Notes under the pieces: generated by a model | The model's input: the letters and a program-made list of their open reading frames with translations, nothing else | Databases searched by the model: none | What the model was told of the DNA's origin: nothing | Made by a program: the position numbers and the translations under genes | Source of the DNA: CAWKPF01 sp963851415 | GTDB taxonomy: Bacteria; Acidobacteriota; Thermoanaerobaculia; Multivoradales; Multivoraceae | Direction of reading: 5' to 3' | DNA: 64,000 nt | Assembly: GCA_963851415.1 (NCBI GenBank) | Contig: CAWKPF010000003.1 | Coordinates: 1 to 64,000, forward strand | In this document: in pieces, positions 53,095 through 61,838 of the stretch | How the letters are laid out: every line of letters begins with the position of its first letter | How positions within the stretch are numbered: the stretch's first letter is position 1

Positions 53095-53270
53095 CAGGTC
53101 GGCGGCGGGCGCGGCGTCTATCTGGAGTATGGCCAGAACCCCAGATGTATCCAGCACGATCAGCTGTACGAGGTCACCCTCGTCCCAGCGCGAGTATGGC
53201 TCCCCTTGTGCTCTCGCTTCCCGAGCGTATGAAGGAGCATCGAAGAGATCTTCGCCCTTCCCTCCTGGAC
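53095..53270 (-). pseudogene. Possible PIN-domain (VapC-like) toxin start, remnant
   Basis: Minus frame reads IVLDTSGVLAIL, which matches the first strand and first catalytic Asp of VapC PIN domains, preceded by REARAQGEPYSRWDEGDLV, which could be an antitoxin tail. Only some 25 residues of PIN-like sequence remain before similarity ends. Short match, weak. Confidence 0.25.
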
Positions 53271-53293
53271 GGTCCCGACGTAGGGTCCCCTTC

Positions 53294-54736
53294 GTGACGC
53301 CCAAGCCCGACCGTCGGAAGCTGAGCCTGATGACGGTGATCATGATCATCGTCGTGGCCACGTTCGGGGTCGAGAACGTCATCGACAATCTGGCGGCGAT
53401 GGGGTTGGCCTCCATTCCGTCCTGGGTAGCGGTGGGCTTTCTCTACTTCCTGCCTCTCGCCCTGATCCTGGCCGAGTTCTCCTCCGACACCGGAGATCGG
53501 GGTGGCGGGATCTACAGCTTCATGGAACGGGGGCTCGGACCGACCTGGGCCTTCGTGGGCACCTGGTCCTACCTGGTGTCCAATCTGGTCTATCTGCAGG
53601 GGAGATTCAGCCGCCTTCCCATTCGGATGTCCCTTGCCGTGAGCGGGCGGGACGTGTTCGACGCGATCACCTGGATCTTGCCGCCTCTCGGCGTGGCGAT
53701 CTGTGTTCTCGTCACCTATGCGGCCACGCGCGGAGTCCGTGTCTTCTCCCGGCTGGCCGACTGGGTGGGTCGAGGAACCCTGATCCTGGTCGCCGCGTTG
53801 ATCGTGGTTCCGATCGCGCTGGTCCTGGTGGGCCGAGAGCCGGCGAATGCGCTCACCGTCGAGGCGCTGACCCCGAGCCTGGACCTCTCCTATTTCTCCA
53901 CCTTTGCCTGGCTGCTCTTCGCCGTGTCGGGAGCGGAGGTGGCCGCGCCCTACGTCAACGATGTCCAGAATCCGAAACGGAACTTCCCCCGTGCGATCCT
54001 GTTGACCACGGTTTTGATCGGAGCCTGCTACGTGCTCGCCTCGATCTCCATTGCCCTGCTCGTCCCCCTGAGCAGCTTGACCAAGGCGACCGGGCTCTAC
54101 GAGGCCTTCGTACAGTTGTCTCACTCTCTGGGCCTCGAGGGCACGCTGATCGCGCGGGGGTGCATGACCTTCATCGCCCTGGGGACGGTGGCCGCCTACG
54201 TCATCTGGGTGGAGTCACCGATCCGAGCCATGTTCTCCGATTTGCCCGTCGGGACTCTTCCGGAGCGACTCACGAGTCGCGATGCCGCGGGCACCCACCA
54301 CGCGGCTCTGTGGACCCAGGCGGGCGTGGTCTCGTCGTTGATTCTCCTCCCGCTGCTGTCCATCTTGACCGGGGCCGCCGGGTCCGAGCGATTCATCTCG
54401 CTGCTCAACGACCTTGCCTCGCTCTCCCTGGTCGTCCCCTTCGTCTTCGTCGCCCTGGCCTACATCCAGGCACGACGTCGGGGGATGGATGCTCCGTTCA
54501 AGATGGTGCGCTCGACCAGTCTCGCGATCGCCATCGGCTGCCTGGTGTTGATGGTGTCCGCACTCGGATACTTTGGAGCCGGGCTCTACGCGCTGGAGGC
54601 GGAGACGATCGACTGGATCTACGTGGGCATCGTGTACGGCGGCCCCGCGGTGGTGATTCTCCTCGGAATCCTGCTCCGCGCGATCTCGCTCCGCCTGCAC
54701 GCCACGCGAATGCGCCTCGCGGCGAAGGCCCTTTGA
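53294..54736 (+). CDS. APC-superfamily amino acid permease
   Basis: 480 residues from GTG 53294, twelve predicted membrane helices. Family blocks: TFGVENVIDNLAAMGLASIP, LAEFSSDTGDRGGGIYSFMERGLGP, TFAWLLFAVSGAEVAAPYVNDVQNPKRNFPRAI and AAYVIWVESPIRAMFSDLPVG. It is nearest to the glutamate/GABA antiporter subgroup (GadC/YjeM type), where the helix-6 GAEVAAPYVN block is typical. Imports or exchanges an amino acid; substrate not decided. Confidence 0.9.
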   Translation: MTPKPDRRKLSLMTVIMIIVVATFGVENVIDNLAAMGLASIPSWVAVGFLYFLPLALILAEFSSDTGDRGGGIYSFMERGLGPTWAFVGTWSYLVSNLVYLQGRFSRLPIRMSLAVSGRDVFDAITWILPPLGVAICVLVTYAATRGVRVFSRLADWVGRGTLILVAALIVVPIALVLVGREPANALTVEALTPSLDLSYFSTFAWLLFAVSGAEVAAPYVNDVQNPKRNFPRAILLTTVLIGACYVLASISIALLVPLSSLTKATGLYEAFVQLSHSLGLEGTLIARGCMTFIALGTVAAYVIWVESPIRAMFSDLPVGTLPERLTSRDAAGTHHAALWTQAGVVSSLILLPLLSILTGAAGSERFISLLNDLASLSLVVPFVFVALAYIQARRRGMDAPFKMVRSTSLAIAIGCLVLMVSALGYFGAGLYALEAETIDWIYVGIVYGGPAVVILLGILLRAISLRLHATRMRLAAKAL

Positions 54737-54920
54737 GCGTCCGAGTCGGCGGTGCCCGATGCTGGGCTCCGGTTCGAAAGAGCGATCTCGTGTACCGGTC
54801 CTCTGGCCGCCGAGGCGTTCTCCTCGTGACGTAGCCCGGCAGGAGCTGAGCCCTGGCTTGGCGATTGCAAGTTCGTCATGGGGCAGACTCCCTGTTCGAG
54901 TCTGCAGAGGAAGCGTCGCG

Positions 54921-56138
54921 ATGGAACTACAAGACTTCTGGCCTCGGTACGGAGAGGCCGCCAAGACCGCCTTCGGCTTCTTCTGGAAAGCAGGGTGGGC
55001 GTTCGTCCTGGGTTACGCCATCAGCGCCATGATCCAGGTCTTCGTGCCGAAGAAACGCCTGACCCGTCACATGGGCGAGCCCGACCTCGAGAGTGTGTCG
55101 ATCGCCACCGTGTTCGGCGCCATCTCCTCGTCGTGCTCGTTCGCGGCCCTGGCCGCGGCTCGCTCGCTGGTACTCAAGGGTGCTCACTTCGTGGCCGCGG
55201 TGGCGTTCATGTTCGCTTCCACCAACCTGGTGATCGAGCTCGGGATTCTCATCCTGATCTTCCTGGGCTGGCAGTACCTGGCCGCCGAGATCGTGGGTGG
55301 GCTGCTGCTGATCGCCCTCAGTAGCGTACTGATCCGCCTCACCTATCCGAAGGACTGGATCGAGGTGGCGAGGGAGAAGGTCGAGCAGGAGGCGCCGCCG
55401 GAGGAGGACGACTTCGATCCCTGGGAGAGGATACGCAGCGTCGAGGGCTGGCGCCTGGTCGGCCACCAGTTCGTCATGGAGTGGAAGATGGTCTGGCAGG
55501 AGATCCTGGTCGGCTTCACGATCGCCGGCTTCATGAAGGTCTTCGTCCCGACCTCCTTCTGGCAGACGATCTTCCTGATCGGGAAGGAGGAGAGCATTCC
55601 GGGCTTCCTGCTGGCGCTCGAGAACGCTGCCGTTGCGCCCTTCGTCGCCTGCCTGACGTTCATCGGCTCGATGGGGAACATCCCGCTGGCGGCGGTGCTG
55701 GCGGGCTCCGGTGTCGCTTTCGCCGGCATCATGGGCTTCATCTACTCCGACCTCATGGTGCCGCCGCTGGTCAAGGTCAACGCCCGCTACTACGGTTGGC
55801 GGGTCGCCCTCTACATCGCCGCCGTCATGTACGTGTCGATCGTCGCCACCGCGATGACCTTGAACGCCGTTTTCTCGTTCGCCGGCATCCTGCCCGAAGC
55901 CGCGAAGGGCGGAGCAGAGGCGCACCAGTTCGCCATCGACTACACCCTCTGGCTGAACCTGGTGTTCGTCGCGGTGGCCGGGGTGATGATCTGGCTGCAC
56001 CGGCGCTTCCTGGCCGAAGGAGAGGGCGGCATGGATCACGAGATGCCGGGCGGCGGCAGGATGCAGGACGTGGTCACCGGGATCGCGATCCTGGTGGTCA
56101 TCGCGGGCGGCGTGGCGTACGTCCTCACGGCGCTCTGA
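54921..56138 (+). CDS. UPF0718 (DUF318) family permease
   Basis: 405 residues from ATG 54921 (AGAGGAAG upstream). About ten helices. Family block ISSSCSFAALAAARSLVLKGAHFVAAVAFMFASTNLVIELG, repeated in diverged form in the second half (PFVACLTFIGSMGNIPLAAVLAGSGVAFAGIMGFIYSDLMVPP), an internal duplication seen in PF03773 proteins. Relatives include ArsP, which exports organoarsenicals; no arsenic genes are near, so the substrate is open. Confidence 0.88.
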   Translation: MELQDFWPRYGEAAKTAFGFFWKAGWAFVLGYAISAMIQVFVPKKRLTRHMGEPDLESVSIATVFGAISSSCSFAALAAARSLVLKGAHFVAAVAFMFASTNLVIELGILILIFLGWQYLAAEIVGGLLLIALSSVLIRLTYPKDWIEVAREKVEQEAPPEEDDFDPWERIRSVEGWRLVGHQFVMEWKMVWQEILVGFTIAGFMKVFVPTSFWQTIFLIGKEESIPGFLLALENAAVAPFVACLTFIGSMGNIPLAAVLAGSGVAFAGIMGFIYSDLMVPPLVKVNARYYGWRVALYIAAVMYVSIVATAMTLNAVFSFAGILPEAAKGGAEAHQFAIDYTLWLNLVFVAVAGVMIWLHRRFLAEGEGGMDHEMPGGGRMQDVVTGIAILVVIAGGVAYVLTAL

Positions 56139-56423
56139 AGCCTCGGCGAAGGGGGCAACGCCAGTCGTGCAGCCGCGGGGGCCTTCGCACCCGTGTCGGC
56201 GTCGAGTCTTCGGTAGGAATTGCCGCAACCTGAGTAAAAGGTGCGACCTGGTGGCGATGCGGGCCCCCTGCGAGAGGGCCTGACGGGTGGCAGGCTGCTT
56301 GCACCTTTCAACGTTGTTCGATCCGTCACTTCGAATGGGCTTCAACAGCTTGCTTCGCCAGCTCTGCGTGGATCGACGGAAGCGAGGACAGCAACCAACT
56401 CATCAGACAGAGGAGTCAGACGA
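56139..56423 (+). other. Intergenic region, no gene seen
   Basis: No coding signal. AGAGGAGTC just before 56424 serves as ribosome site of the next gene. Confidence 0.4.
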
Positions 56424-57125
56424 ATGACACAGAGAAGAGATGTCCCAGGGAAGATTCAGAAAGGGCGCGCTACGAGTCAATCGACACGCGCGACCGTGCA
56501 CTCGACGTTGCCCGAGAATGCTCCGCCACCGGGAAGCACGGTCCCTCCGAGCCTGGATGAACCGACCGACCGTTCCGGTCTGATTCTCGGCCTCGCGCTG
56601 CTGCTCGTCGCGGCAGGCGCCGCCTCGTGGTTCGTCTTGCGCCCCGCTACCGATTCCCCCGCATCGATGAGTGCCGCCGTGAGCGAATCCATGAGTGAAG
56701 CCGCAATTCCGACTCTGCCGGTGTCCTCGATCATCGAGAACCCCTCCGCATGGCTCGGCAACGAGGTCGAGGGCGAGACCGAGGTGGCCACCGTCCCTGT
56801 CCAAGGGGGATTCTGGATCACCGAATCGAACGATCGACTCTTCGTGGCTTTGGAGCCTTCCGTGAGAGCTGAACCGCAGCCAGAGACGCCGAACCAGGAA
56901 GGTGCTCAGGAAAGCGAAGTCGAAGTCGCGGCTCAGCCAGGCTTGGATCTGTCGGTCGGCGCTCGAGTCCGACTCGACGGAGCCATGGTGAACAACTTCA
57001 AGGGGCTTGCGCAGCCCTCGCTCTTCGACGCAGGGGTCCGGTCGATTCTGGAGGGCCAGGAGGTCTTCCTGGTCGTCAGCATCGACGAGTTGGAGTCGCT
57101 CGAGTCGCTGGCATCCAGCAGCTGA
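56424..57125 (+). CDS. Membrane-anchored protein of unknown function
   Basis: 233 residues. Pro-rich cytoplasmic N-terminus, one membrane helix (LILGLALLLVAAGAASWFVL, residues 52-71), then an extracytoplasmic part: SSIIENPSAWLGNEVEGETEVATV, GGFWITESNDRLFVALEP and LSVGARVRLDGAMVNNF. The strand pattern (boundary modification, then GxFWI, then GxxVRLDG) resembles small OB-fold modules of exported proteins (NirD/YgiW-type). Family not identified; function unknown. Confidence 0.65.
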   Translation: MTQRRDVPGKIQKGRATSQSTRATVHSTLPENAPPPGSTVPPSLDEPTDRSGLILGLALLLVAAGAASWFVLRPATDSPASMSAAVSESMSEAAIPTLPVSSIIENPSAWLGNEVEGETEVATVPVQGGFWITESNDRLFVALEPSVRAEPQPETPNQEGAQESEVEVAAQPGLDLSVGARVRLDGAMVNNFKGLAQPSLFDAGVRSILEGQEVFLVVSIDELESLESLASSS

Positions 57126-57274
57126 TGCCGGACCTTGGCGTCCGAACTCCTTCGTTCGTTTGCGGCTTCGCGACACGAGCTCCTCTGCGGGCTCAGAGCG
57201 CGAAGCGGCGCTCCCGTTTTCAGACCCACGAATAGAGCCGAATCCGTTGACAACAACTACCAGGAGGACCACTG

Positions 57275-57904
57275 ATGTTCGAACTACCTGATCTACCCTT
57301 TCCAGAACACGCACTCGAGCCCTACATCGACACAGAGACCATGAAGATCCATCATGGCAAGCACCATCGGGGATACGTCGAGAAGCTCAACCATGCGCTC
57401 GAAGGTCACCCCGAACTTCAACGCAAGACATTGGCGGATCTCCTCGCGACCCTCGACCAGCTGCCCGAGTCGATCAAGACTGCGGTGCGCAACAGCGGCG
57501 GTGGTCACGCCAACCACAGCCTCTTCTGGAAGACGTTGAGCGCCTCTGGAGGCGGCGACCCCAAGGGCAAGCTCGGAGAGTCCCTGCGCAGCTCGTTCGG
57601 CAGCTACGAAAGCTTCCGGGAGAAGTTCACCGAAGCTGCCACCGGCGTCTTCGGCTCCGGTTGGGCGTGGCTCGTTCTCGATCCGGACGACGGCCTCGAG
57701 ATCATGGGTCGCCCCAACCAGGACAGTCCGCTGATGGAGGGTCTTAGGCCGCTCCTGGGGCTCGACGTCTGGGAGCATGCGTACTACCTGAAGTACCAGA
57801 ATCGCCGCGCCGAGTACATCGGTGCCTGGTGGAACGTGATCGACTGGTCAGCGGTCGAAGAACGCTTCGCGAAGGCCCAACAGCTGGTATTGACCTCTGC
57901 CTAG
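57275..57904 (+). CDS. Superoxide dismutase, Fe/Mn type
   Basis: 209 residues, converts superoxide to oxygen and peroxide. All four metal ligands are present: H26 (KIHHGKHH), H81 (GGGHANHSLFW), D164 and H168 (GLDVWEHAYYLKYQNRR). No signal peptide, so cytoplasmic. Gly-Gly-Gly-His with Asn-His is closer to Mn enzymes, but metal choice is not safe to predict. Single gene; a hairpin follows the stop. Confidence 0.96.
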   Translation: MFELPDLPFPEHALEPYIDTETMKIHHGKHHRGYVEKLNHALEGHPELQRKTLADLLATLDQLPESIKTAVRNSGGGHANHSLFWKTLSASGGGDPKGKLGESLRSSFGSYESFREKFTEAATGVFGSGWAWLVLDPDDGLEIMGRPNQDSPLMEGLRPLLGLDVWEHAYYLKYQNRRAEYIGAWWNVIDWSAVEERFAKAQQLVLTSA

Positions 57905-57917
57905 AACTAGCGGGATC

Positions 57918-57936
57918 CCGTGCTCACGTAGCACGG
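57918..57936. terminator. Hairpin after the superoxide dismutase gene
   Basis: Perfect 7-bp stem CCGTGCT/AGCACGG with a 5-base loop, 14 bp after the stop. No T run follows, so a terminator or mRNA-end stabiliser is only probable. The rest of 57905-58213 shows no gene. Confidence 0.4.
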
Positions 57937-58213
57937 TCACCAGATGATATGGAGTGACCTGTCAAGTCGAGCAGGTTGTTGAGCGTGGGTTCGAATGTCG
58001 TCGTTGGGGGATCCTCGCAGAGGATTGAGGGAAACGGAGGAGCGAGTGCGCTTCGACGACGAGTCATTCTGATATTCGTGGATTAGCGTCGAGTGTTGAG
58101 TTCGAGCCAGAGCCGACATGACGGTGCTTCGGCGGGAAGTGCCGCTCTCTAGGATCGCGAGTCCCCGTGGCGAGCACGGTGTCGCATAGCTGGGCCGCGG
58201 GACCTTCCGTTTC

Positions 58214-58969
58214 GTGCTCGACATCCTCCGTTTCCCTCAGTCCTCTGCGAGTCTTGGTGCGGTTTCGCGTTCAACGCTGCTGGGCCGGTTCGTCGCTCTG
58301 CCCCCGGGCGAGACCGTCGGTTTGCACGCCACACCGAGCGCCGACGCCGAGGTCCTCGCGCGCCTCTCTCACGACGCCGACTGTCTGCGTAATCTCGGCT
58401 GCCGGGGCGGCCTCTCTCTCGTCGAGTTCCAGAACCTCTCCGAAGCGGAGCGTGCGGCTCGTCTCGAGGAGAATCCCCGCTGGTGCAAGGTCGAAAGAGA
58501 CGGGGCCGAGGGCTGGATCCGCGGCGACCTGCTGGCGGAGTCTTCGTGCACTCCCGCGTCTACCAGTCCGGCCGGCAATCAGGAGGTACCGGTGGTCGAC
58601 GAGGATGCGCTCGCTGGGCGGCTCACGCCTGACGAAACCCTCGAAGAGATCGAGCTCACCATCATCGGCGAGACGCAGATCGACGGTACGATCGAAGGCT
58701 ACGCCACGAAGGTCTACGCGATCCCGCTGGTGCAGCGCCAGCGCTTGACCGTCACGATGACGAGCGGCCACACCCAGGCCTACTTCAACGTCATCGATGC
58801 GGCCGACGAGAGCGGCGCTGCCGTGTTCGCCGGAATGACCGACAACAGCCAGCACGCCCAGATCGACGCTCCGGCGGCGACCGTGTACCTCATCCGGCCT
58901 TTCCTGGCCCGGGCCGCGGGTCGACGCGACGAGAAGGCGTGCTATCAGCTGACGATTCGGCGCGAGTAG
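58214..58969 (+). CDS. SH3-type domain protein, probably exported
   Basis: 251 residues from GTG 58214; the start is doubtful because no signal peptide is seen and an upstream indel could hide it. N-terminal part is bacterial-SH3-like (TVGLHATPSADAEVLARL, RWCKVERDGAEGWIRGDLL). C-terminal part is a beta domain: YATKVYAIPLVQRQRLTVTMTSGHTQAYFNVID, then VYLIRPFLARAAGRRDEKACYQLTI, the layout of the lysozyme-inhibitor/pre-peptidase-like domains that often follow SH3 in exported proteins. Envelope role inferred. Confidence 0.6.
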   Translation: MLDILRFPQSSASLGAVSRSTLLGRFVALPPGETVGLHATPSADAEVLARLSHDADCLRNLGCRGGLSLVEFQNLSEAERAARLEENPRWCKVERDGAEGWIRGDLLAESSCTPASTSPAGNQEVPVVDEDALAGRLTPDETLEEIELTIIGETQIDGTIEGYATKVYAIPLVQRQRLTVTMTSGHTQAYFNVIDAADESGAAVFAGMTDNSQHAQIDAPAATVYLIRPFLARAAGRRDEKACYQLTIRRE

Positions 58970-58976
58970 CGGTCCG

Positions 58977-61505
58977 TCACCGAGGGTCTTCGGTCACACT
59001 CGAGTCGGGCTCGACCGCGCTCTTCGCTCTCTCTTCACTCTCCGCCTCTTCGCCCTCCGCGATCACGTGGACGTCCCGCTGTGGGAAGGGGATCTCGACG
59101 TCGTGCTCGCGCAGCGTGCGCTCGACGGCGACCCGCAGATCGGTCGACACGATCAGGGTGTGATCGACATCGGTGACCCAGCAGCGCAGCTCGAAGTCGA
59201 GCGAGCTGTCGCCGAAACCGGTGAAGAGGACCTGCGGCGCCGGCTCGGGAGTGACCTGCTCGTGGCCCTGGACGGTCTCGAGCAGCAGCGCCATCACCTG
59301 CTCGACGTCACTGCCATAGGCCACACCCACCGGGATCTCGACCCTGCGAAAGCGGTTGGAGAGAGTCCAGTTGACCACTTCCTTGGAGATCAGCTCGGCG
59401 TTGGGAACGATCACCTCGGCGCCCTGGAACGTCTTCACCGTGCTCGAGCGGATGCCGATCTCGGTCACGTGCCCGGCGAGAGAGCCGATCTCGACCATGT
59501 CGCCGATCTTGATCGGTCGCTCGAACATCAAGATCAACCCCGAGAAGAAGTTGTTGACCACGTTCTGGAGGCCGAAACCGAGGCCGACGCTGAAGGCGCC
59601 CACCAGGATGGTGGCGTGCGTCAGATCGAGCCCGGCGGCCATCGCCGCGAGCGCGAACCCGGCGAGCAGGATGGCGTAGCGCACCGCCGTCGAGATCGCC
59701 CAGGGCAGGCCCCGCTCCAGGGGCAGCGCCGGCAGGAACTGCTCGTCGAGCAGGAAGGTGACCAAGCGGGCGAGCAGCAGGGCCAACGCCACCACGAGCA
59801 CGAAGGTGACGACATTGCCCAGCGTGATCGTGAGCGAGCCCAGCGTCACGCTGAGGGCCATCGTGCGATCGAGTGCCGCCGGAACACGATCCAGCACGCC
59901 GAAGGCACTGAGTGTCGCGAGGGTCCAGAGAAAGCTCCCGCCCACGACGAGGAGGCGACGCCAGAAACGTTCCACTCGTTCGCGATGCCGTCGGACGACA
60001 CGCAGACCCCGAAGCGGCCAGACTCCGAGCAGCAGCTGACCCACTCCGTAGAGAAGGTAGGTCAGGGCCAGGAGAACGAGCGTCGCGCCCAAGATGGAGA
60101 TCACGGCATCGCCGAGGTAGCGCGCCAGCGACACCAGCCCGAAGATCACGCCGAGCACCGTCACCGCCAGCAGGAGAACCGCCAGCCATGCGCTGGCGCG
60201 TGCCAGGCGCCGCACCCGCGGATTCGGCAGGGTGTCTTCCCAGCCGCTCTGGCGAAGCTGCCATACCAGAACACTCGCGAGACCGAGGGACTGCACCAGA
60301 AGGACGCTGCGGTCGAGAAGGGGGGAGATCGCGACGTAGCGGTCGAGCGACGAGAGGATCCGGGCGACCGCGACCGCTACGATCAGCGGGCGGGCACGGC
60401 GGCCGAAGGTGGCTGCCACCAGGATCGCCGCCGGCACGACGGAGAACAGCGACAGCAGATCGTAGAACGGCCGCGGGGCTCCGGTCGCGAGCGTGCCCAG
60501 ACCCATCAACACGAGCAGCGCCGACGCCGCGAGCGGGTGGCGGAGCGGGCGCCGGGCCGAGGGACCACGGTGGTCGTCCGCGGGAGGAGCTGCCTGCCGC
60601 AGACGTGGCCACAGCCAGGCACACCCGGCCAGAAGCAGCAGGAGAGCGATGAGAAGGCGGTAGCGATACCGCGAGACGTAGTCGATCACACTCGCCAGGT
60701 CTCGCCGAACCCGACTGCCGAGAGCCTCCCAGTAGGCCGATGGGACGAGGGAGAGCTGCCAGATCGGCTGTGTGCGGGCATCCACGATCTGGGTCTGGGC
60801 CTCCTGCCGGCGACGCCCGGTCTCGGCCTGCAGGGTGTCGAGCGTGGTGTCGACTCTCGTCATGCTCTCGAGCTGCTCGAGTAGCTCGTTGCGGCGTCCC
60901 CGGGTGCGGGAAGCGAGCTCGTCGACCTCGGCCGCGGTCGAGCGAGCCGATTCGACGATGGCCTCGGGAGCTCCCCGCTCGACCGCGACCGCCTCGAGCT
61001 TCTGCCACCGGGATGCAAGCGTGTCGAGCTCGTCGAGAATCCCCTCCAGCTGCCGCACCTCGCCGTCGAGCTCCGCGACCAATCGCTCGCTGTCGGCCAG
61101 ATCGCCCCGCAAGGCCGCTTCGAGATCGAGCAGCTCGTTGACGCTGCGCTCGGCCAGTGGACGTCCACTCGGTCCGAGCAGCCTGGTGATTCGTTCACCG
61201 AGCGCTTCGAGCTCGGTTTCAAAGGCCGCAATCGTGCCCGCCGCGGCGGCGAGCCCTCTCTCGATCTGTCGCTGACGCGCGACGAACGCACGCCGCTCGA
61301 CCGGGATGTCGGCGAGCGAGACCGGCGGAGGTGCTTCGGGCTGTTCGGAGCTCGAGTCCGCCTCGGACTCCTGCGAGGATCCCGTCGGCAGGAGCGACAG
61401 CTGGGCCGTCGCCCGCGGCGGCCCGCCGAGTAGTTGACCAGCCAACAGGGCAAGCAGGAGGTGCGGGAGGAGGTGAGGGAGGAGTGGGAGAGCGGCTCGA
61501 TTCAT
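58977..61505 (-). CDS. MscS-family mechanosensitive channel, large form
   Basis: 842 residues from ATG 61505 with a signal-like start (LLPHLLPHLLLALLAGQLLGG). A periplasmic coiled-coil region (about 75-230, RQRQIERGLAAAAGTIAAFETELEALGERI and similar) precedes some eleven helices. The pore helix and MscS beta domain follow: VGAFSVGLGFGLQNVVNNFFSGLILMFERPIKIGDMVEIGSLAGHVTEIGIRSSTVKTFQGAEVIVPN. The size and layout match MscK/KefA-like channels that open under osmotic downshock. Confidence 0.92.
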   Translation of the reverse strand: MNRAALPLLPHLLPHLLLALLAGQLLGGPPRATAQLSLLPTGSSQESEADSSSEQPEAPPPVSLADIPVERRAFVARQRQIERGLAAAAGTIAAFETELEALGERITRLLGPSGRPLAERSVNELLDLEAALRGDLADSERLVAELDGEVRQLEGILDELDTLASRWQKLEAVAVERGAPEAIVESARSTAAEVDELASRTRGRRNELLEQLESMTRVDTTLDTLQAETGRRRQEAQTQIVDARTQPIWQLSLVPSAYWEALGSRVRRDLASVIDYVSRYRYRLLIALLLLLAGCAWLWPRLRQAAPPADDHRGPSARRPLRHPLAASALLVLMGLGTLATGAPRPFYDLLSLFSVVPAAILVAATFGRRARPLIVAVAVARILSSLDRYVAISPLLDRSVLLVQSLGLASVLVWQLRQSGWEDTLPNPRVRRLARASAWLAVLLLAVTVLGVIFGLVSLARYLGDAVISILGATLVLLALTYLLYGVGQLLLGVWPLRGLRVVRRHRERVERFWRRLLVVGGSFLWTLATLSAFGVLDRVPAALDRTMALSVTLGSLTITLGNVVTFVLVVALALLLARLVTFLLDEQFLPALPLERGLPWAISTAVRYAILLAGFALAAMAAGLDLTHATILVGAFSVGLGFGLQNVVNNFFSGLILMFERPIKIGDMVEIGSLAGHVTEIGIRSSTVKTFQGAEVIVPNAELISKEVVNWTLSNRFRRVEIPVGVAYGSDVEQVMALLLETVQGHEQVTPEPAPQVLFTGFGDSSLDFELRCWVTDVDHTLIVSTDLRVAVERTLREHDVEIPFPQRDVHVIAEGEEAESEERAKSAVEPDSSVTEDPR

Positions 61506-61565
61506 GGCGTATTCTGCGACTCGCTGATCGGGAACGAGATTCGTACCACACAACGTGCGGCCACT

Positions 61566-61778
61566 CTAGCTCTGGCGCCACCCGCCGCCTACGCGCAGAT
61601 GTGGCGCTGGAAGGCGCGCGACGGCTACCTCGACCGGTTGATCAAGACGGATCCGCATCCGCCGACGAACTTCCGGCCGCGCACGGTCCGCAATATCGAC
61701 GCCTGGTACGAAGCCTTCGACATCCCACCGGACGCCGCCCTCTTCCTGGAGCCCGAAGAGCGCATCAATCCCTGGTAG
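61566..61778 (+). pseudogene. M13-family metallopeptidase C-terminal fragment
   Basis: Reads AAYAQMWRWKARDGYLDRLIKTDPHPPTNFRPRTVRNIDAW, then YEAFDIPPDAALFLEPEERINPW and stop. This is the C-terminal end of neprilysin-like peptidases (usual YAQxWR, DxHxPxxFRxxGxxxNxxxFxxAF, RxxxW). The HExxH part is absent. Its left edge meets the 5' region of the MscS-type gene. Confidence 0.8.
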
Positions 61779-61838
61779 CACCGGGGAGGAAGAGCCCAGT
61801 CCTCCCAGTTCCCAATCCCGACCAAGGAACCGATCGAA

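Noticed and set aside
54850..54915. tRNA-like stretch with GTTCGAGTC before the UPF0718 gene
   Set aside because: The T-arm stem does not pair at the normal positions and no acceptor or anticodon arm can be drawn.
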